DNA of 64,000 bases from Asanoa sp. WMMD1127 (GCF_029626225.1 NZ_JARUBP010000001.1:496001-560000); one strand, 5' to 3'; shown: positions 9,376 to 19,079, numbered from the stretch's first letter. Translations and numbers: made by a program. Notes: generated from the sequence alone by a model not told the origin.

Positions 9376-10290
9376 TCAGACCTCCCGGTCCTGGCGCTCG
9401 CTGCGGTACTGCAGCCAGATGAACACCGCGGCCACGATGATGATGATCAGGGTGAGCACGGTGGAGATGGCCGAGCCGTAGCCGACCTGGAGCTTCTTGA
9501 AGAACGTGAAATAGGCGAAGTACGACGGGACGTTGGTCGCGTTCTCGGGACCGCCACGGGTCAGCGCGAACACCGGACCGAACACCTTGAGGGCGGCGAT
9601 CGTGCAGGTCAGCGCGACCACGAAGGTCTCCGGCCGGATCTGCGCCAGGGTGATCGACCGGAACCGGTGCCACCAGTTGGCCCCGTCGACCTCGGCGGCC
9701 TCGTAGAACTCCGGGTCGACCCGCTGCAGCGCCGCCATGAAGACGACCACCGGATAGCCGATCTGCACCCAGATCATCACCGCCATGACGCTGGGCAGGG
9801 CGGTGTCGGGGTCGCCGAGCCAGTCGTGCCGCAGCGCGCCGAGCCCGATCGCGTCGAGCAGGCCGTTGAACGCGCCGTCCGGGCGCAGGATCCAGCCCCA
9901 GACGATGCCGGCCACCACGACCGGCAGCACCTGCGGCAGGTAGAAGATGGCCCGCAGGGCGGAGGCGGTCCGCGACTTGAACTTGCGGCCGATGACGTCG
10001 AACAGCGTCGCCGCGAGCAGCAGGCCGAACAGCGTCGGCGCGACCACCATCGCGACGATCATCGCCACGGTGTTCTTGAACGACGTCCAGAACACCTCGT
10101 CCTGGAACAGGCGCTGGTAGTTGTCGAAGCCGATGAACGTGGGGTCGCCGACGCCGGACCACTTGGTCAGCGAGAGATAGAGGGTGCCGGCCAGGGGCGC
10201 ACCGATGACGAGGACGAAGAGCACCGCGCCCGGCAACAGGTAGAGCCAGTATCCGGCGCGGCCGCGCGGGCGGCGCGAGGTGACTGCCAT
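9376..10290 (-). CDS. ABC sugar transporter permease (MalF type)
   Basis: A 304-residue membrane permease of the CUT1 sugar family. N-terminal WLYLLPGAVLFVLVI and the EAA motif YEAAEVDGANWWHRFRSITL are clear, and six hydrophobic segments are visible. It partners the MalG-type permease 1 nt downstream and the binding protein 55 nt upstream. It should carry the same oligosaccharide as the enzymes in the operon. Confidence 0.92.
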   Translation of the reverse strand: MAVTSRRPRGRAGYWLYLLPGAVLFVLVIGAPLAGTLYLSLTKWSGVGDPTFIGFDNYQRLFQDEVFWTSFKNTVAMIVAMVVAPTLFGLLLAATLFDVIGRKFKSRTASALRAIFYLPQVLPVVVAGIVWGWILRPDGAFNGLLDAIGLGALRHDWLGDPDTALPSVMAVMIWVQIGYPVVVFMAALQRVDPEFYEAAEVDGANWWHRFRSITLAQIRPETFVVALTCTIAALKVFGPVFALTRGGPENATNVPSYFAYFTFFKKLQVGYGSAISTVLTLIIIIVAAVFIWLQYRSERQDREV

Positions 10291-10345
10291 GGGAGATCCT
10301 TCCCGGCGGGGTGGGCCCGCGGTCGCGCGCCCACCCCCAGCCGTC

Positions 10346-11653
10346 CTACTTACCGGTGATCTCCTTGACGCCGTCGTCGTACGGCTTGGCGATCTGATCG
10401 AGCACCTGGTCGGGCGTCTTCGAGCCGTTGATCAGGCTCTGGAAGCCCGAGACCAGCACGTCGTAGTAGCCGGGCACCGGCCAGTCCGGGTAGAAGGCCA
10501 GACCGTCCTGCTGGCTGATCGTGTTGAAGTTCTCGATCAGCTTCTTGTTCTTCTCGTCGGTGATCTGCGCCGCGTCGGCCGCGACCGGGACACCGCCGTT
10601 GTTGCCGATCAGCGCCTGGATCTCGGGACGCAGGGTGATGTCGATGAAGTCGTAGGCCAGGCTCTTGGCCTTGCTGTTGGTCGGGACGACCCAGAGGTTG
10701 CCGGACGAGCCCGCGTTGAACTTGTTGCCGGGGAACAGGAACGAGTCCCAGTTGAACTTGATCTCGTCCTTGAAGCGGCCGTACCACCAGCTGCCGGAGA
10801 CGATCATCGGCGCCTTGCCGGAGATGAACGAGACGCCCATGTCCTCGGCCTTGAGGCTGGCCGAGTCCTTGGCGACGTAGCCCTTGCTCACCCAGTCCGC
10901 GAAGGTCTCCGCGCCGTGCTTGAGCGGGTCGGCCTTGAAGTCGACCGGGTTCTTGTAGAGCTGGTAGTCGTCGACGAACTTGCGGTCGGCCTTCGCCAGG
11001 GCGAGCTGGTAGAACAGCTGCCCGGCCGGGTACTCCGCGCCGGCCTCGGCCAGCGGCGTGATGCCCTTGGCGACGAACTGGTCCATCGCCCCGGTCAGCT
11101 CGTCATAGGTGGTGGGCACGGCGATGCCGTTCTTGTCGAACAGGTCCTTGTTGTAATAGACCATGACGTACTCGCCGTAGTTGGGCACGCCGTACCAGTT
11201 GCCCTCGCCCATCACGCCCTTGTCGCTGTAGCGGGCGGTGGTCTGCAGGCTCGGGCTGAGCTTCTTCTCCCAGCCGCGCTTCTGCGTCTCCTCGGTCAGG
11301 TCGGTCAGGAGGCCCTGCGACGAGAGCAGGCCGGCGGTGGCGTTGCCCTTGTTGTACTCCATGATGTCCGGACCTTCGTCCGAGTTGATGATCATGCCGG
11401 CGTTCTGCTGGATCTGCTCGAACGCCTTGCGCTCGAACTGGACCTCGACGCCCGGGTGCTCGGTCTTGAAGGTCTCGATCGCCTTGTCCCAGGCGACGCC
11501 CATCGCGCTGTTGGCGCTCTCGTAGTGCCAGAGCTTGAGCACCTTCGCGTCGCCGCCCTCGCCGCCCTCGTCGCCGCTGCCGCACGCGGTCGCGGTCGTC
11601 GCGGCTATCGCCGCCAGCGCGACCGCGACGCCCAGCTTGCGGAATCGCCCCAT
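10346..11653 (-). CDS. Extracellular sugar-binding lipoprotein of the ABC importer
   Basis: 435 residues with a lipoprotein signal peptide: positively charged MGRFRKLG, a hydrophobic stretch and a lipobox ending ATACGSG, with Cys at about residue 24. The mature part follows the bacterial family 1 solute-binding pattern (LKLWHYESANSAMG, GPDIMEYNKGNATAGLL, YGVPNYGEYVMVYYN). AGGAGG stands ~5 nt before the ATG. It is anchored to the outer face of the membrane and captures the oligosaccharide for the MalFG-type permeases. It shares the operon with the LacI regulator (81-bp gap). Confidence 0.93.
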   Translation of the reverse strand: MGRFRKLGVAVALAAIAATTATACGSGDEGGEGGDAKVLKLWHYESANSAMGVAWDKAIETFKTEHPGVEVQFERKAFEQIQQNAGMIINSDEGPDIMEYNKGNATAGLLSSQGLLTDLTEETQKRGWEKKLSPSLQTTARYSDKGVMGEGNWYGVPNYGEYVMVYYNKDLFDKNGIAVPTTYDELTGAMDQFVAKGITPLAEAGAEYPAGQLFYQLALAKADRKFVDDYQLYKNPVDFKADPLKHGAETFADWVSKGYVAKDSASLKAEDMGVSFISGKAPMIVSGSWWYGRFKDEIKFNWDSFLFPGNKFNAGSSGNLWVVPTNSKAKSLAYDFIDITLRPEIQALIGNNGGVPVAADAAQITDEKNKKLIENFNTISQQDGLAFYPDWPVPGYYDVLVSGFQSLINGSKTPDQVLDQIAKPYDDGVKEITGK

Positions 11654-11734
11654 TGCTATCCTCCTGATGAGTATCGAGCCGGTACTTACCAGCCCGTCGT
11701 CGCGTTGCAGCGCGGCGGCGGGCGCTCGTGTTCG

Positions 11735-12751
11735 TCAGCCGCCCGGCGGACCCGTGGAACCCCGGATCTCCAGCACGCACGGCAGCAGTTGCTGGTGGTG
11801 GTCGCCGCCCACGCCGTCCAGCTGGCGGAGCAACGCCTCCACCGCGATCCGGCCCAGGGCCGCCCCCGGCGAGGTCATCGCGGTCAGGGCCGGCTGGGCC
11901 AACTCGGCGACCTGCGGTGAGGTCACCATCGACACCACGGAGACGTCGCCGGGCACCGCGCGCCCGCGCACGGCCAGCTCCCCGAGGATGCCGAAGATCG
12001 CGCTCTCGTTCATGGCCAGCACCGCGGTCAGGTCGGGCGCCTGGGCGAGCGCGGCGGCCAGCGCGGCCCGGCCACCGGCCGCGCTGTCCTCGGCCGGGAT
12101 CATCAGCGGCTCCAGGCCGTGGCCGGCCATGGCCGCGACGAAGGCGTCCCGGGTGCGCACCGCCGGCCCGTAGCCGCCGGTGATGGCCGTGGCCGAGTGA
12201 TTGACGTAGACGATCCGGCGGTGCCCGAGGCCCACGACATGGTCGACGGCCGCGCGGACGGTCTGGTCGAAGTCGATGTCCACGTAGGACAGCGAGCCGG
12301 TGTCGCCGGTCCGCCCGATCAGCACCAGCGGGACGCCGGCCTCCTGCAGCGCGGCGACCCGGCCGTCCTCGACCTGCACCTCCATCAGCACGACGCCGTC
12401 GAGCATCCGCTGGGTGGCCAGCCGGCGGAGGTCGTCGAGGTCGCCGGCGCCGACCGGCGAGAGCACCAGGTGGTAGCCGGCGGCGCTGGCGGCCGCGGCC
12501 GCCCCGGTCACGAACGCGGTCTCCGTGGCGCCCAGGCCGCGCTCGTCCATCGGCATGAGCAGGCCGACGATCCGGCTGCGCCGGGTGGCCAGCCCGCGGG
12601 CCATCGCGTTGGGCTGGTAGTCGAGCTCCGCCATGGCCGCGAGCACCTTGGTCCGGGTGGCCGCGGAGATCGGGCGCGTGCCGGTCAGCACGTAGGAGAC
12701 GGTGCTGACGGAGACCTGGGCGAGCCGCGCGACGTCGTGCATGGTGGCCAC
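11735..12751 (-). CDS. LacI-family transcriptional repressor
   Basis: 338 residues. The N-terminal helix-turn-helix is ATMHDVARLAQVSVSTVSYV, followed by a hinge YQPNAMARGLATRRS that predicts minor-groove insertion at a central CG, then a periplasmic-binding-like sensor domain. GTG 12751 is the start, with AGGGAGG 6 nt upstream. It is the first gene of the sugar operon and a well-formed palindromic operator lies ~45 bp upstream, so it should repress itself together with the transporter and glycosidases. The inducer is presumably a product of the imported oligosaccharide. Confidence 0.9.
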   Translation of the reverse strand: MATMHDVARLAQVSVSTVSYVLTGTRPISAATRTKVLAAMAELDYQPNAMARGLATRRSRIVGLLMPMDERGLGATETAFVTGAAAAASAAGYHLVLSPVGAGDLDDLRRLATQRMLDGVVLMEVQVEDGRVAALQEAGVPLVLIGRTGDTGSLSYVDIDFDQTVRAAVDHVVGLGHRRIVYVNHSATAITGGYGPAVRTRDAFVAAMAGHGLEPLMIPAEDSAAGGRAALAAALAQAPDLTAVLAMNESAIFGILGELAVRGRAVPGDVSVVSMVTSPQVAELAQPALTAMTSPGAALGRIAVEALLRQLDGVGGDHHQQLLPCVLEIRGSTGPPGG

Positions 12752-12796
12752 CGCGCACCTCCCTTGGCCAGCAGTGGAACCGCTCCCGGCTGAGTC

Positions 12797-12812
12797 GTCG
12801 AAGCGTTTCGAC
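12797..12812. promoter_or_regulatory. LacI-type operator (GTCGAA-GCGT-TTCGAC)
   Basis: A 16-bp inverted repeat with perfect 6-bp arms lies in the divergent region between the LacI gene (minus) and the AfsR-like gene (plus). The dyad TCGAA..TTCGA around a GC-rich centre is the usual shape of LacI-family sites. A further half site, GGTTCGACGG, follows within 12 bp. It is the only good palindrome upstream of the sugar operon. Confidence 0.65.
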
Positions 12813-12933
12813 TAACCGGTTCGACGGAACCGTAGGACATGTGTTACGACGACGTCAATAGCCGATGTCGGGCAGAGATCCACAAGACGGCCTCGGGTCC
12901 GACCGCGCCGGGCCGCCGTGGCAGGATCGGCCC

Positions 12934-15900
12934 GTGCGGGTCGGGATGCTGGGATCTTTCGAGGTGCGGACGGGTGACGGCACCCTGGCCGACGTGCCGG
13001 GCGCCCGGTTGCGGGCCCTCCTGATCGCCCTCGCCCTCGAACCGGGCCGGGTCGTTTCCAAGGCGACCCTCGTCGACTGGATCTGGGGCGAACAGCCGCC
13101 CGCCGACGCCGCCAACGCGTTGCAGCGCCTCGCTTCCCGCCTGCGCAAGGCGCTGCCCGGTGGCGTGGTCGAAGGGCTGACGGGTGGCTACCGGCTGACG
13201 GTGGAACCCGACGCCGTCGACGCCCTGCGGTTCGAGCGCCTGCTGGCCCAGGCCCGCCACGAGGAGGGCCGGCAACGGCTTCAGCTCCTGCGCGACGCCC
13301 TCGCGTTCTGGCGCGGCGCGGCCATGCAGGACGTCGGGCTGACCGACAGCGAGGCGTTCGACGCCGCGGTGACCCGGCTCGAGGCACTGCGACTCACGGC
13401 GCTGGAGGAGCGCTTCGAGGCGGAGGTCGAGCTCGGCCACGGCGCGGAGGTCGTCGGCGAGCTGACCGACGCGGTGGCCGCGCATCCGTTGCGGGAGCCG
13501 CTGGTCGGCGCCCTGATGCGGGCCCTGGTGGCGGCCGGCCGCGACTCCGACGCCCTGCTTGCTTACGAACGCCTGCGGGAGCGGCTCGTCGACGCGCTGG
13601 GCGTCGACCCGTCCCCGGAGTTGTCGGCCCTGCACGTAGCGTTACTTCGCGGCGAGCTGGGCGGCCGGCGCGAGGAGACCCGCAGGACCAACGTGCGGGC
13701 CGAGCTCACGAGCTTCGTCGGCCGGGACGCCGACGTCGCCGCCGTCCGCGACCTTGTCGGCGCGCACCGGCTCACCACGTTGATCGGTCCGGGCGGCTCG
13801 GGCAAGACCCGGCTGGCCACGGAGACCGCCCGCACGCTGACCGACGACCTGCCCGACGGCGTCTGGCTGGTGGAGCTCGCCGCCATCGGCGCGGACGGCG
13901 ACATCGCGCAGGCCACGCTGACCGGGCTGGGTCTCCGCGACGCGCTGCTCGGCGCCGCGGTCAGCGCCGACCCGACGGACGCCCTCGTCGCCGCGATCCG
14001 CGAGCGGGAAGCGTTGCTGATCCTCGACAACTGCGAGCACGTCATCGAGGCGGCCGCCCGGTTCGCCGAACGGGTGCTCGGCGAGTGCCGGCGGCTGCGG
14101 ATCCTGGCGACGAGCCGGGAGCCGCTCGGCATCACGGGCGAGGCGCTGTGGCAGGTCGAGCCGCTGACCGTGCCCGCGGGACCGGCCGCGGACGCCCCCG
14201 CGGTCCAGCTGCTCCGCGACCGGGCCGGCGCTGTGCGCCGGGACCTCGGCGCCGACGCGCACACGCTGGCGACGATGGTCCGCGTCTGCCGCGCGCTGGA
14301 CGGCATGCCGCTGGCGATCGAGCTGGCCGCCGCCCGGCTGCGCACCATGACCATCGAGCAGCTCGCCAACCGGCTCGACGACCGGTTCCGCCTGCTGACC
14401 AGCGGCAGCCGCACCGCGCTGCCGCGGCACCGGACGCTGCGCGCGGTGGTCGACTGGAGCTGGGAGCTGCTCACCGACGCGGAGCGGGCGGTGCTGCGCC
14501 GGCTGTCGGTGTTCGCCGGCGGCGCCAGCCTGGAGGCGGCCGAGTCGGTCTGCGCCGGCGCCGGCGTCGAGGCAAACGACGTGCTGGAGCTGCTCACCTC
14601 GCTGGCCGAGAAGTCGCTGGTGGTCGCCGCGGGCGAGGACGCCCCGCGCTACCGGATGCTCGGCACCATCAAGGAGTACGCGGCCGACCGGCTGGCCGAG
14701 GCCGGCGAGGCGGACCTCGCCCGGCAGGCGCATCTCGCCTGGGTCACCACGCTCACGGCGACCGCCGAGTCGCACCTGCGCCGGGCCGAGCAGCTGGAGT
14801 GGCTGGCCACCCTCGAGGCCGAGCACGACAACATCAACGCGGCGATGCGGAGCGCGATCGCGGCCGGCGACGCGCAGTCGGCGATGCGGCTGGCGGGGAA
14901 CGCCGGCTGGTACTGGTGGCTCGGCGGGCGCCGGGCCGAGGGCCTCGAGCTGATGCTTGCCGCGACCGAGGTCCCGGGCGAGGTGACCGACGACGTCCGG
15001 GCGATGGCGTACGGCATGGTGGTGCTCTTCGTGACCTCCGGCCGCGGCGACGAGCACCTCGGCGCGGAGTGGATCCACAAGGCCTACCGGTTCAACCAGC
15101 AGAGCCAGCACCGCAGCCCGTTGCTGGACCTGGTCGACCCGCTCGAACGCATCCTGGCGGCGCCGGGCGAGGCGGTGTCCGCGTTCGAGTCGTTGCTCGA
15201 CAACGAGGACCCGTGGGTACGCGCGATGGCCCGGTGGCAGGCGGGCAAGATGCGGATCATGCTCGGCCAGGGCGGCCCGGAGGCGGACGCCAACCTGGAG
15301 CTGTCGATCGCGGAGTTCCGGGCGCTCGGCGAGCGGTACGGGCTCTCGTTGGCCCTGTCCGAGCTCGCGGGCCAGCTCGCGGCGCGGGGCGAGCTGGGTC
15401 GCGCGTGCGCGCTCTACGAAGAGGCGATCACCGCGGTCTCCGAGCTCAGCGCGGTCGACGCCATCCGGCTGCTTACCCAGCAGGCGTTGTTGCTCCGGCT
15501 GCTCGGCGACCACGACGGCAGCGACGCGGCCATCGCCGAGGCCGAGGGGCAGGCCGAGGGAGTCACCTGGCCACACGCCCTGGTCGAGCTCGCGCTGGCG
15601 AAGGCGGAGGTCGCGCGGCGCGTCGGCGACACCGCCGAGGGTCGCCGCCAGCTCGGCATCGCCACCGCCCTGCTCGGCGCCGAGGCGGACGAGGCACACG
15701 TCAGCGCCAGCATCCACGACCTGCTCGGTTACCTGAGCGACGACCTCCGCGAGGCGCGGTCCCAGCGCGTCGCCGCCTGGCAGGCGGCCACCGAGGCAGG
15801 CCACGCCCCGCTGGTCGCCCAGGTCCTGGTCGGCGTCGCGGACCTGGCGCTGCGGCACGACCAGCACGAGCCGGCGGCCCGGTTGCTGGCCGCCAGCGCG

Positions 15901-16056
15901 GCCGTCCGCGGGATGCCGGACCGGGCCAACCCCGACGCGCTGCGGATCGAGGAGGAAACGCGACGTCACCTCGGCGAAGAGAGATTCGCCGAGGTGACGC
16001 GGGAGGGCGCGGAGACGAGCGCGGCCGAGCTGGTCGAGGTCGCGCTCGCCCTGTGA
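12934..16056 (+). CDS. AfsR/SARP-type regulator with BTAD, NB-ARC ATPase and TPR domains
   Basis: About 1,040 residues. The winged-helix transcriptional domain comes first (VRVGMLGSFEVRTG to RLRKALPG), then the bacterial transcriptional activation domain (~90-240), an NB-ARC-type ATPase with P-loop TLIGPGGSGKTRLATE and Walker B LLILDNCEHV, and a C-terminal helical TPR-like half. GTG 12934 is preferred because the conserved domain begins directly there; an earlier in-frame start at 12865 would add only a poorly conserved tail. It converges on the exporter genes with a 3-bp gap. It is a long AfsR-like activator; target genes are unknown, but the adjacent exporter and the PKS cluster are candidates. 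Confidence 0.85.
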   Translation: MRVGMLGSFEVRTGDGTLADVPGARLRALLIALALEPGRVVSKATLVDWIWGEQPPADAANALQRLASRLRKALPGGVVEGLTGGYRLTVEPDAVDALRFERLLAQARHEEGRQRLQLLRDALAFWRGAAMQDVGLTDSEAFDAAVTRLEALRLTALEERFEAEVELGHGAEVVGELTDAVAAHPLREPLVGALMRALVAAGRDSDALLAYERLRERLVDALGVDPSPELSALHVALLRGELGGRREETRRTNVRAELTSFVGRDADVAAVRDLVGAHRLTTLIGPGGSGKTRLATETARTLTDDLPDGVWLVELAAIGADGDIAQATLTGLGLRDALLGAAVSADPTDALVAAIREREALLILDNCEHVIEAAARFAERVLGECRRLRILATSREPLGITGEALWQVEPLTVPAGPAADAPAVQLLRDRAGAVRRDLGADAHTLATMVRVCRALDGMPLAIELAAARLRTMTIEQLANRLDDRFRLLTSGSRTALPRHRTLRAVVDWSWELLTDAERAVLRRLSVFAGGASLEAAESVCAGAGVEANDVLELLTSLAEKSLVVAAGEDAPRYRMLGTIKEYAADRLAEAGEADLARQAHLAWVTTLTATAESHLRRAEQLEWLATLEAEHDNINAAMRSAIAAGDAQSAMRLAGNAGWYWWLGGRRAEGLELMLAATEVPGEVTDDVRAMAYGMVVLFVTSGRGDEHLGAEWIHKAYRFNQQSQHRSPLLDLVDPLERILAAPGEAVSAFESLLDNEDPWVRAMARWQAGKMRIMLGQGGPEADANLELSIAEFRALGERYGLSLALSELAGQLAARGELGRACALYEEAITAVSELSAVDAIRLLTQQALLLRLLGDHDGSDAAIAEAEGQAEGVTWPHALVELALAKAEVARRVGDTAEGRRQLGIATALLGAEADEAHVSASIHDLLGYLSDDLREARSQRVAAWQAATEAGHAPLVAQVLVGVADLALRHDQHEPAARLLAASAAVRGMPDRANPDALRIEEETRRHLGEERFAEVTREGAETSAAELVEVALAL

Positions 16057-16059
16057 CGG

Positions 16060-16800
16060 TCAGGCCCGCTTCTTGAAGGTGGACAGCGACCAGACGTAGC
16101 CGACCAGCGCGATCCCGACGCACCAGGCGATCGCCACGATCGCCTTGCTGCCGGACGGCTCACCGGTCAGCAGACCGCGCAGGGTCTCGATGATGGGCGT
16201 GAAGGGCTGGTACTGGGCGAACTGCCGCACGCCCGCCGCCATCGTCTCGGCCGGCACGATCGCGCTGCTCAGGAACGGCAGGATGACCAGCGGCACGGCG
16301 ATCAGACCGGCCGACTCCGGCGACTTGGCCGCGAGTCCCAACGCGACGGTGAACCAGCTGGTCGCGAACGAGACCAGCACGATGAGCCCGATCGCGCCGA
16401 GCCACTCGGTGAAGCTCGCCGGTGACCGGAAGCCCATCAGGAACGCCACCCCGATCAGCGCCGCGATCGCGATCAGCGTGCGGAGCAGGCTCGCGGCGAC
16501 GTGCGCGCTCAGCACGGCACTGCGGGATATGTCCATCACCTTGAACCGGTTGATGATCCCCTTGGTCATGTCGGAGTTGACGGACAGCGCGGTCGCGCTG
16601 AGCCCGTAGCAGATGGTCAGGATGACGAGGCCCGGCGTGGCGTAGTCGACGTAGTCGCCTTGGATGTCGAACGCGCCGCCGATCACGTAGACGAACATCA
16701 GCATGAGGATGATCGGGAACAGCACCGCGTTGAAGACGGCGACCGGGTTCCGCAGGGTGTGCTTGAAGTTGCGACCGAGCATGGTCGTGGCGCTGCTCAT
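16060..16800 (-). CDS. ABC-2 type exporter permease (DrrB-like)
   Basis: A 246-residue integral membrane protein with about six hydrophobic segments. N-terminal TMLGRNFKHTLRNPVAVFNA and VIGGAFDIQGDYVDYATPGL match the ABC-2 daunorubicin-resistance permease family. Its start overlaps the stop of the ATPase gene (TAATG), so the two form one exporter. It probably exports a lipophilic or antibiotic-like compound. Confidence 0.9.
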   Translation of the reverse strand: MSSATTMLGRNFKHTLRNPVAVFNAVLFPIILMLMFVYVIGGAFDIQGDYVDYATPGLVILTICYGLSATALSVNSDMTKGIINRFKVMDISRSAVLSAHVAASLLRTLIAIAALIGVAFLMGFRSPASFTEWLGAIGLIVLVSFATSWFTVALGLAAKSPESAGLIAVPLVILPFLSSAIVPAETMAAGVRQFAQYQPFTPIIETLRGLLTGEPSGSKAIVAIAWCVGIALVGYVWSLSTFKKRA

Positions 16801-17753
16801 TATGCGTTCACCTTCGGGCTAGGGCGGCCGGTGCGGCCGGTCAGGGCGAGGAAGACGTCGTCGAGGTCCGGCGTGTGCACCGAGAACTCCTCGACCTCGA
16901 TCTCGTGGGCGTCGAGCTGGGCCAGCAGGGCGCGGACGGCCTTGGCGCCGCCGTCGCCGGGCACGCGGAGGACCAGGTCGTCCTCGTCGTCGCGGGTGGC
17001 GTCGGTCAGGACGGTGGTGGCGGCCGCGACTTCGGCGTCGCCGGCGAACCGCAGCCGGACGTGGCTGCCGGGGATCTGGCGCTTGAGCTCCGCGGCGGTG
17101 CCCTGCGCGACGATCCGGCCCCCGTCGAGCACCGCGATCCGGTCGGCGAGGCGATCGGCCTCCTCGAGATACTGCGTGGTGAGGAAGATCGTCACGCCCT
17201 CGGCCACCAGCTGCCGGATGATCTCCCACATCGTGCGGCGGCTGCGCGGGTCCAGGCCGGTCGTCGGCTCGTCGAGAAAGATGATGCTGGGCCGGCCGAC
17301 GAGAGTCATCGCCAGGTCCAGCTTGCGCCGCATGCCGCCGGAGTACGTCACCGCCAGCTTGGCCGCCGACTCGGTCAGGTCGAACCGCTCCAGCAGGTCC
17401 TCGACGACCCGCTTGCCCTCGGCCTTGTCCAGCCGCTTGAGCGCCGCCATCAGCTGCAGGTTCTCCCGGCCGGTGAGCAGGTCGTCCACCGCCGCGAACT
17501 GACCGGTGACGCCGATGGCCGCGCGGACCGCTTTGGTGTCGGTCGTCACGTCGTGCCCGGCGACCCGGACCGTGCCGGCGTCGGCCTTCAACAAGGTGGT
17601 CAACACGTTGACCGTCGTGGTCTTGCCGGCCCCGTTGGGACCCAGCAGGGAGAAGATCGTCCCGGTCGCGACATCGAGATCGATGCCGTCGAGCACGACC
17701 TTGTCCCCGTACGCCTTGCGCAGCCCCGAGGCCGCGATCGCTGAACTTGTCAT
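16800..17753 (-). CDS. ABC transporter ATP-binding protein (DrrA-like)
   Basis: 317 residues. Walker A LLGPNGAGKTTTVN, signature TYSGGMRRKLDLAMTL, Walker B SIIFLDEPTTGLD and a switch histidine region are all present. A C-terminal ~90-residue tail (RLRFAGDAEVAAATT to FLALTGRTG) is the DrrA-type regulatory domain. ATG 17753 is chosen from the family N-terminus SSAIAASGLRKAYG. It is partner to the ABC-2 permease. Its place 3 kb from the PKS cluster makes it a possible product exporter, but it could equally serve another substrate. Confidence 0.92.
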   Translation of the reverse strand: MTSSAIAASGLRKAYGDKVVLDGIDLDVATGTIFSLLGPNGAGKTTTVNVLTTLLKADAGTVRVAGHDVTTDTKAVRAAIGVTGQFAAVDDLLTGRENLQLMAALKRLDKAEGKRVVEDLLERFDLTESAAKLAVTYSGGMRRKLDLAMTLVGRPSIIFLDEPTTGLDPRSRRTMWEIIRQLVAEGVTIFLTTQYLEEADRLADRIAVLDGGRIVAQGTAAELKRQIPGSHVRLRFAGDAEVAAATTVLTDATRDDEDDLVLRVPGDGGAKAVRALLAQLDAHEIEVEEFSVHTPDLDDVFLALTGRTGRPSPKVNA

Positions 17754-17856
17754 GCGCTTACCTTCGGCGGACGCCCCGCCACCGCCCTGACACGCTCCTG
17801 ACACGGCCGGCGCTCCCCGCCGCGACCCGTGGCAGGGGGTGACCCGGCCCACGCGA

Positions 17857-17884
17857 TGTCACAAGCCGCCGCACGGGCGGTGTC
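17857..17884 (+). promoter_or_regulatory. Putative ECF41-type promoter upstream of the oxidoreductase/sigma operon
   Basis: TGTCACA (17857-17863) followed after 17 bp by TGTC (17881-17884) resembles the ECF41/SigJ-type promoter pattern (about TGTCACA, 16 bp, CGTC). It lies ~35 bp before the first gene of an operon whose second gene is an ECF41 sigma factor, as expected for autoregulation. Confidence 0.5.
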
Positions 17885-17918
17885 TCGATGCCAACACCTA
17901 GGAGACGAAGGAGAGATC

Positions 17919-19079
17919 ATGGCCGAGAACACCGATGTCATCGTGGTCGGCGGCGGGTACGCCGGCGTGATGGCGGCGAACCGGCTCACGCGGCGCGCCG
18001 GCGTACGCGTGACCCTGGTCAACCCGCGTCCCGCCTTTGTCGAGCGCATCCGGCTGCACCAGCTCGTCGCCGGGTCCGACGACGCGGTGGTCGACTACCG
18101 GAAGATCCTGGCCCGCGAAGTCGAGCTGGTGGTGGACACCGCGACCCGGATCGACACGGCCGAGCGCCGGGTGTGCCTGGCGAGCGGCGGGGTTCTCGAC
18201 TACGACTACGTGGTCTACGCGGTGGGCAGCGGCAGCGCCGACCCGAGGGTGCCCGGTGCGGCCGAGCACGCCCACCCGATCTCGACCCTCGAGGACGCGC
18301 AGCGCCTGCGCCCGGTCGTCGCGGCCACCGCGGCATCGGCGCCGGTCACGGTGGTCGGCGCCGGGTCGACCGGCATCGAGACCGCGGCCGAGCTGGCGGA
18401 GCCGGGTCGCAGGGTGACCCTCGTGTGCGGCCGGGTGCTCGGGGCGTACCTGCACCCGCGTACCCGGAGGGCGGTGGCCCGGCGGCTGGTCAGGCTCGGC
18501 GTGACCCTGCTCGAGGGCGACGGTGCCACCGTGACCGGAGTGACCCGCGATGCGGTCCAGCTCGCCGACGGCCGCGACCTGCCGAGCGCGGTGACCATCT
18601 GGACGGCGGGGTTCGGCGTGCCGGACCTGGCGGCCCGCAGCGGGTTGAGCACGGATGCGGTCGGTCGCCTCCGCACCGACGAGACGCTCACCAGCGTCGA
18701 CGACCGCCGCGTGATCGCGGCCGGCGACTCCGCGGCGCCGTCGGACCGACCGCTGCGGATGAGCTGCCAGTCGGCGATGCAGATCGGCCCGCAGGCCGCC
18801 GAGACGGTGCTGAGCCGGATCGCCGGCGAGCAGCCCGCCGACCTCGACGTCGGGCTCTTCGGCCAGTGCATCAGCCTGGGCCGCGGCGCCGGGGTCGTCC
18901 AGTACGCCCGGCGGGACGACTCCGCCACCCGGCTGTTCCATCTGGGCAACCGGAGCATGGCGATGCTCAAGGAAGGGGTGTGCCGGAGCACGGTCTGGCA
19001 GCTCTCGCACGAAGCACGCAAACCGGGTTCGCTGAACCTGTGGTTCAAGGACCCTCAGCGGCACAAGCTGGACGCATGA
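17919..19079 (+). CDS. FAD-dependent NAD(P)H oxidoreductase (NDH-2-like)
   Basis: 386 residues. The N-terminal dinucleotide motif VIVVGGGYAGVMAANRL binds FAD, a second Rossmann motif VTVVGAGSTGIETAAEL lies mid-protein, and VIAAGDSAAP is the C-terminal FAD contact. These are features of type II NADH dehydrogenases and related disulfide-independent oxidoreductases. ATG 17919 has a strong GAAGGAGAG 5 nt upstream. Its stop overlaps the sigma factor start (ATGA). ECF41 operons usually carry one such oxidoreductase, epimerase or carboxymuconolactone decarboxylase, so it is the probable partner of that regulator. Confidence 0.88.
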   Translation: MAENTDVIVVGGGYAGVMAANRLTRRAGVRVTLVNPRPAFVERIRLHQLVAGSDDAVVDYRKILAREVELVVDTATRIDTAERRVCLASGGVLDYDYVVYAVGSGSADPRVPGAAEHAHPISTLEDAQRLRPVVAATAASAPVTVVGAGSTGIETAAELAEPGRRVTLVCGRVLGAYLHPRTRRAVARRLVRLGVTLLEGDGATVTGVTRDAVQLADGRDLPSAVTIWTAGFGVPDLAARSGLSTDAVGRLRTDETLTSVDDRRVIAAGDSAAPSDRPLRMSCQSAMQIGPQAAETVLSRIAGEQPADLDVGLFGQCISLGRGAGVVQYARRDDSATRLFHLGNRSMAMLKEGVCRSTVWQLSHEARKPGSLNLWFKDPQRHKLDA

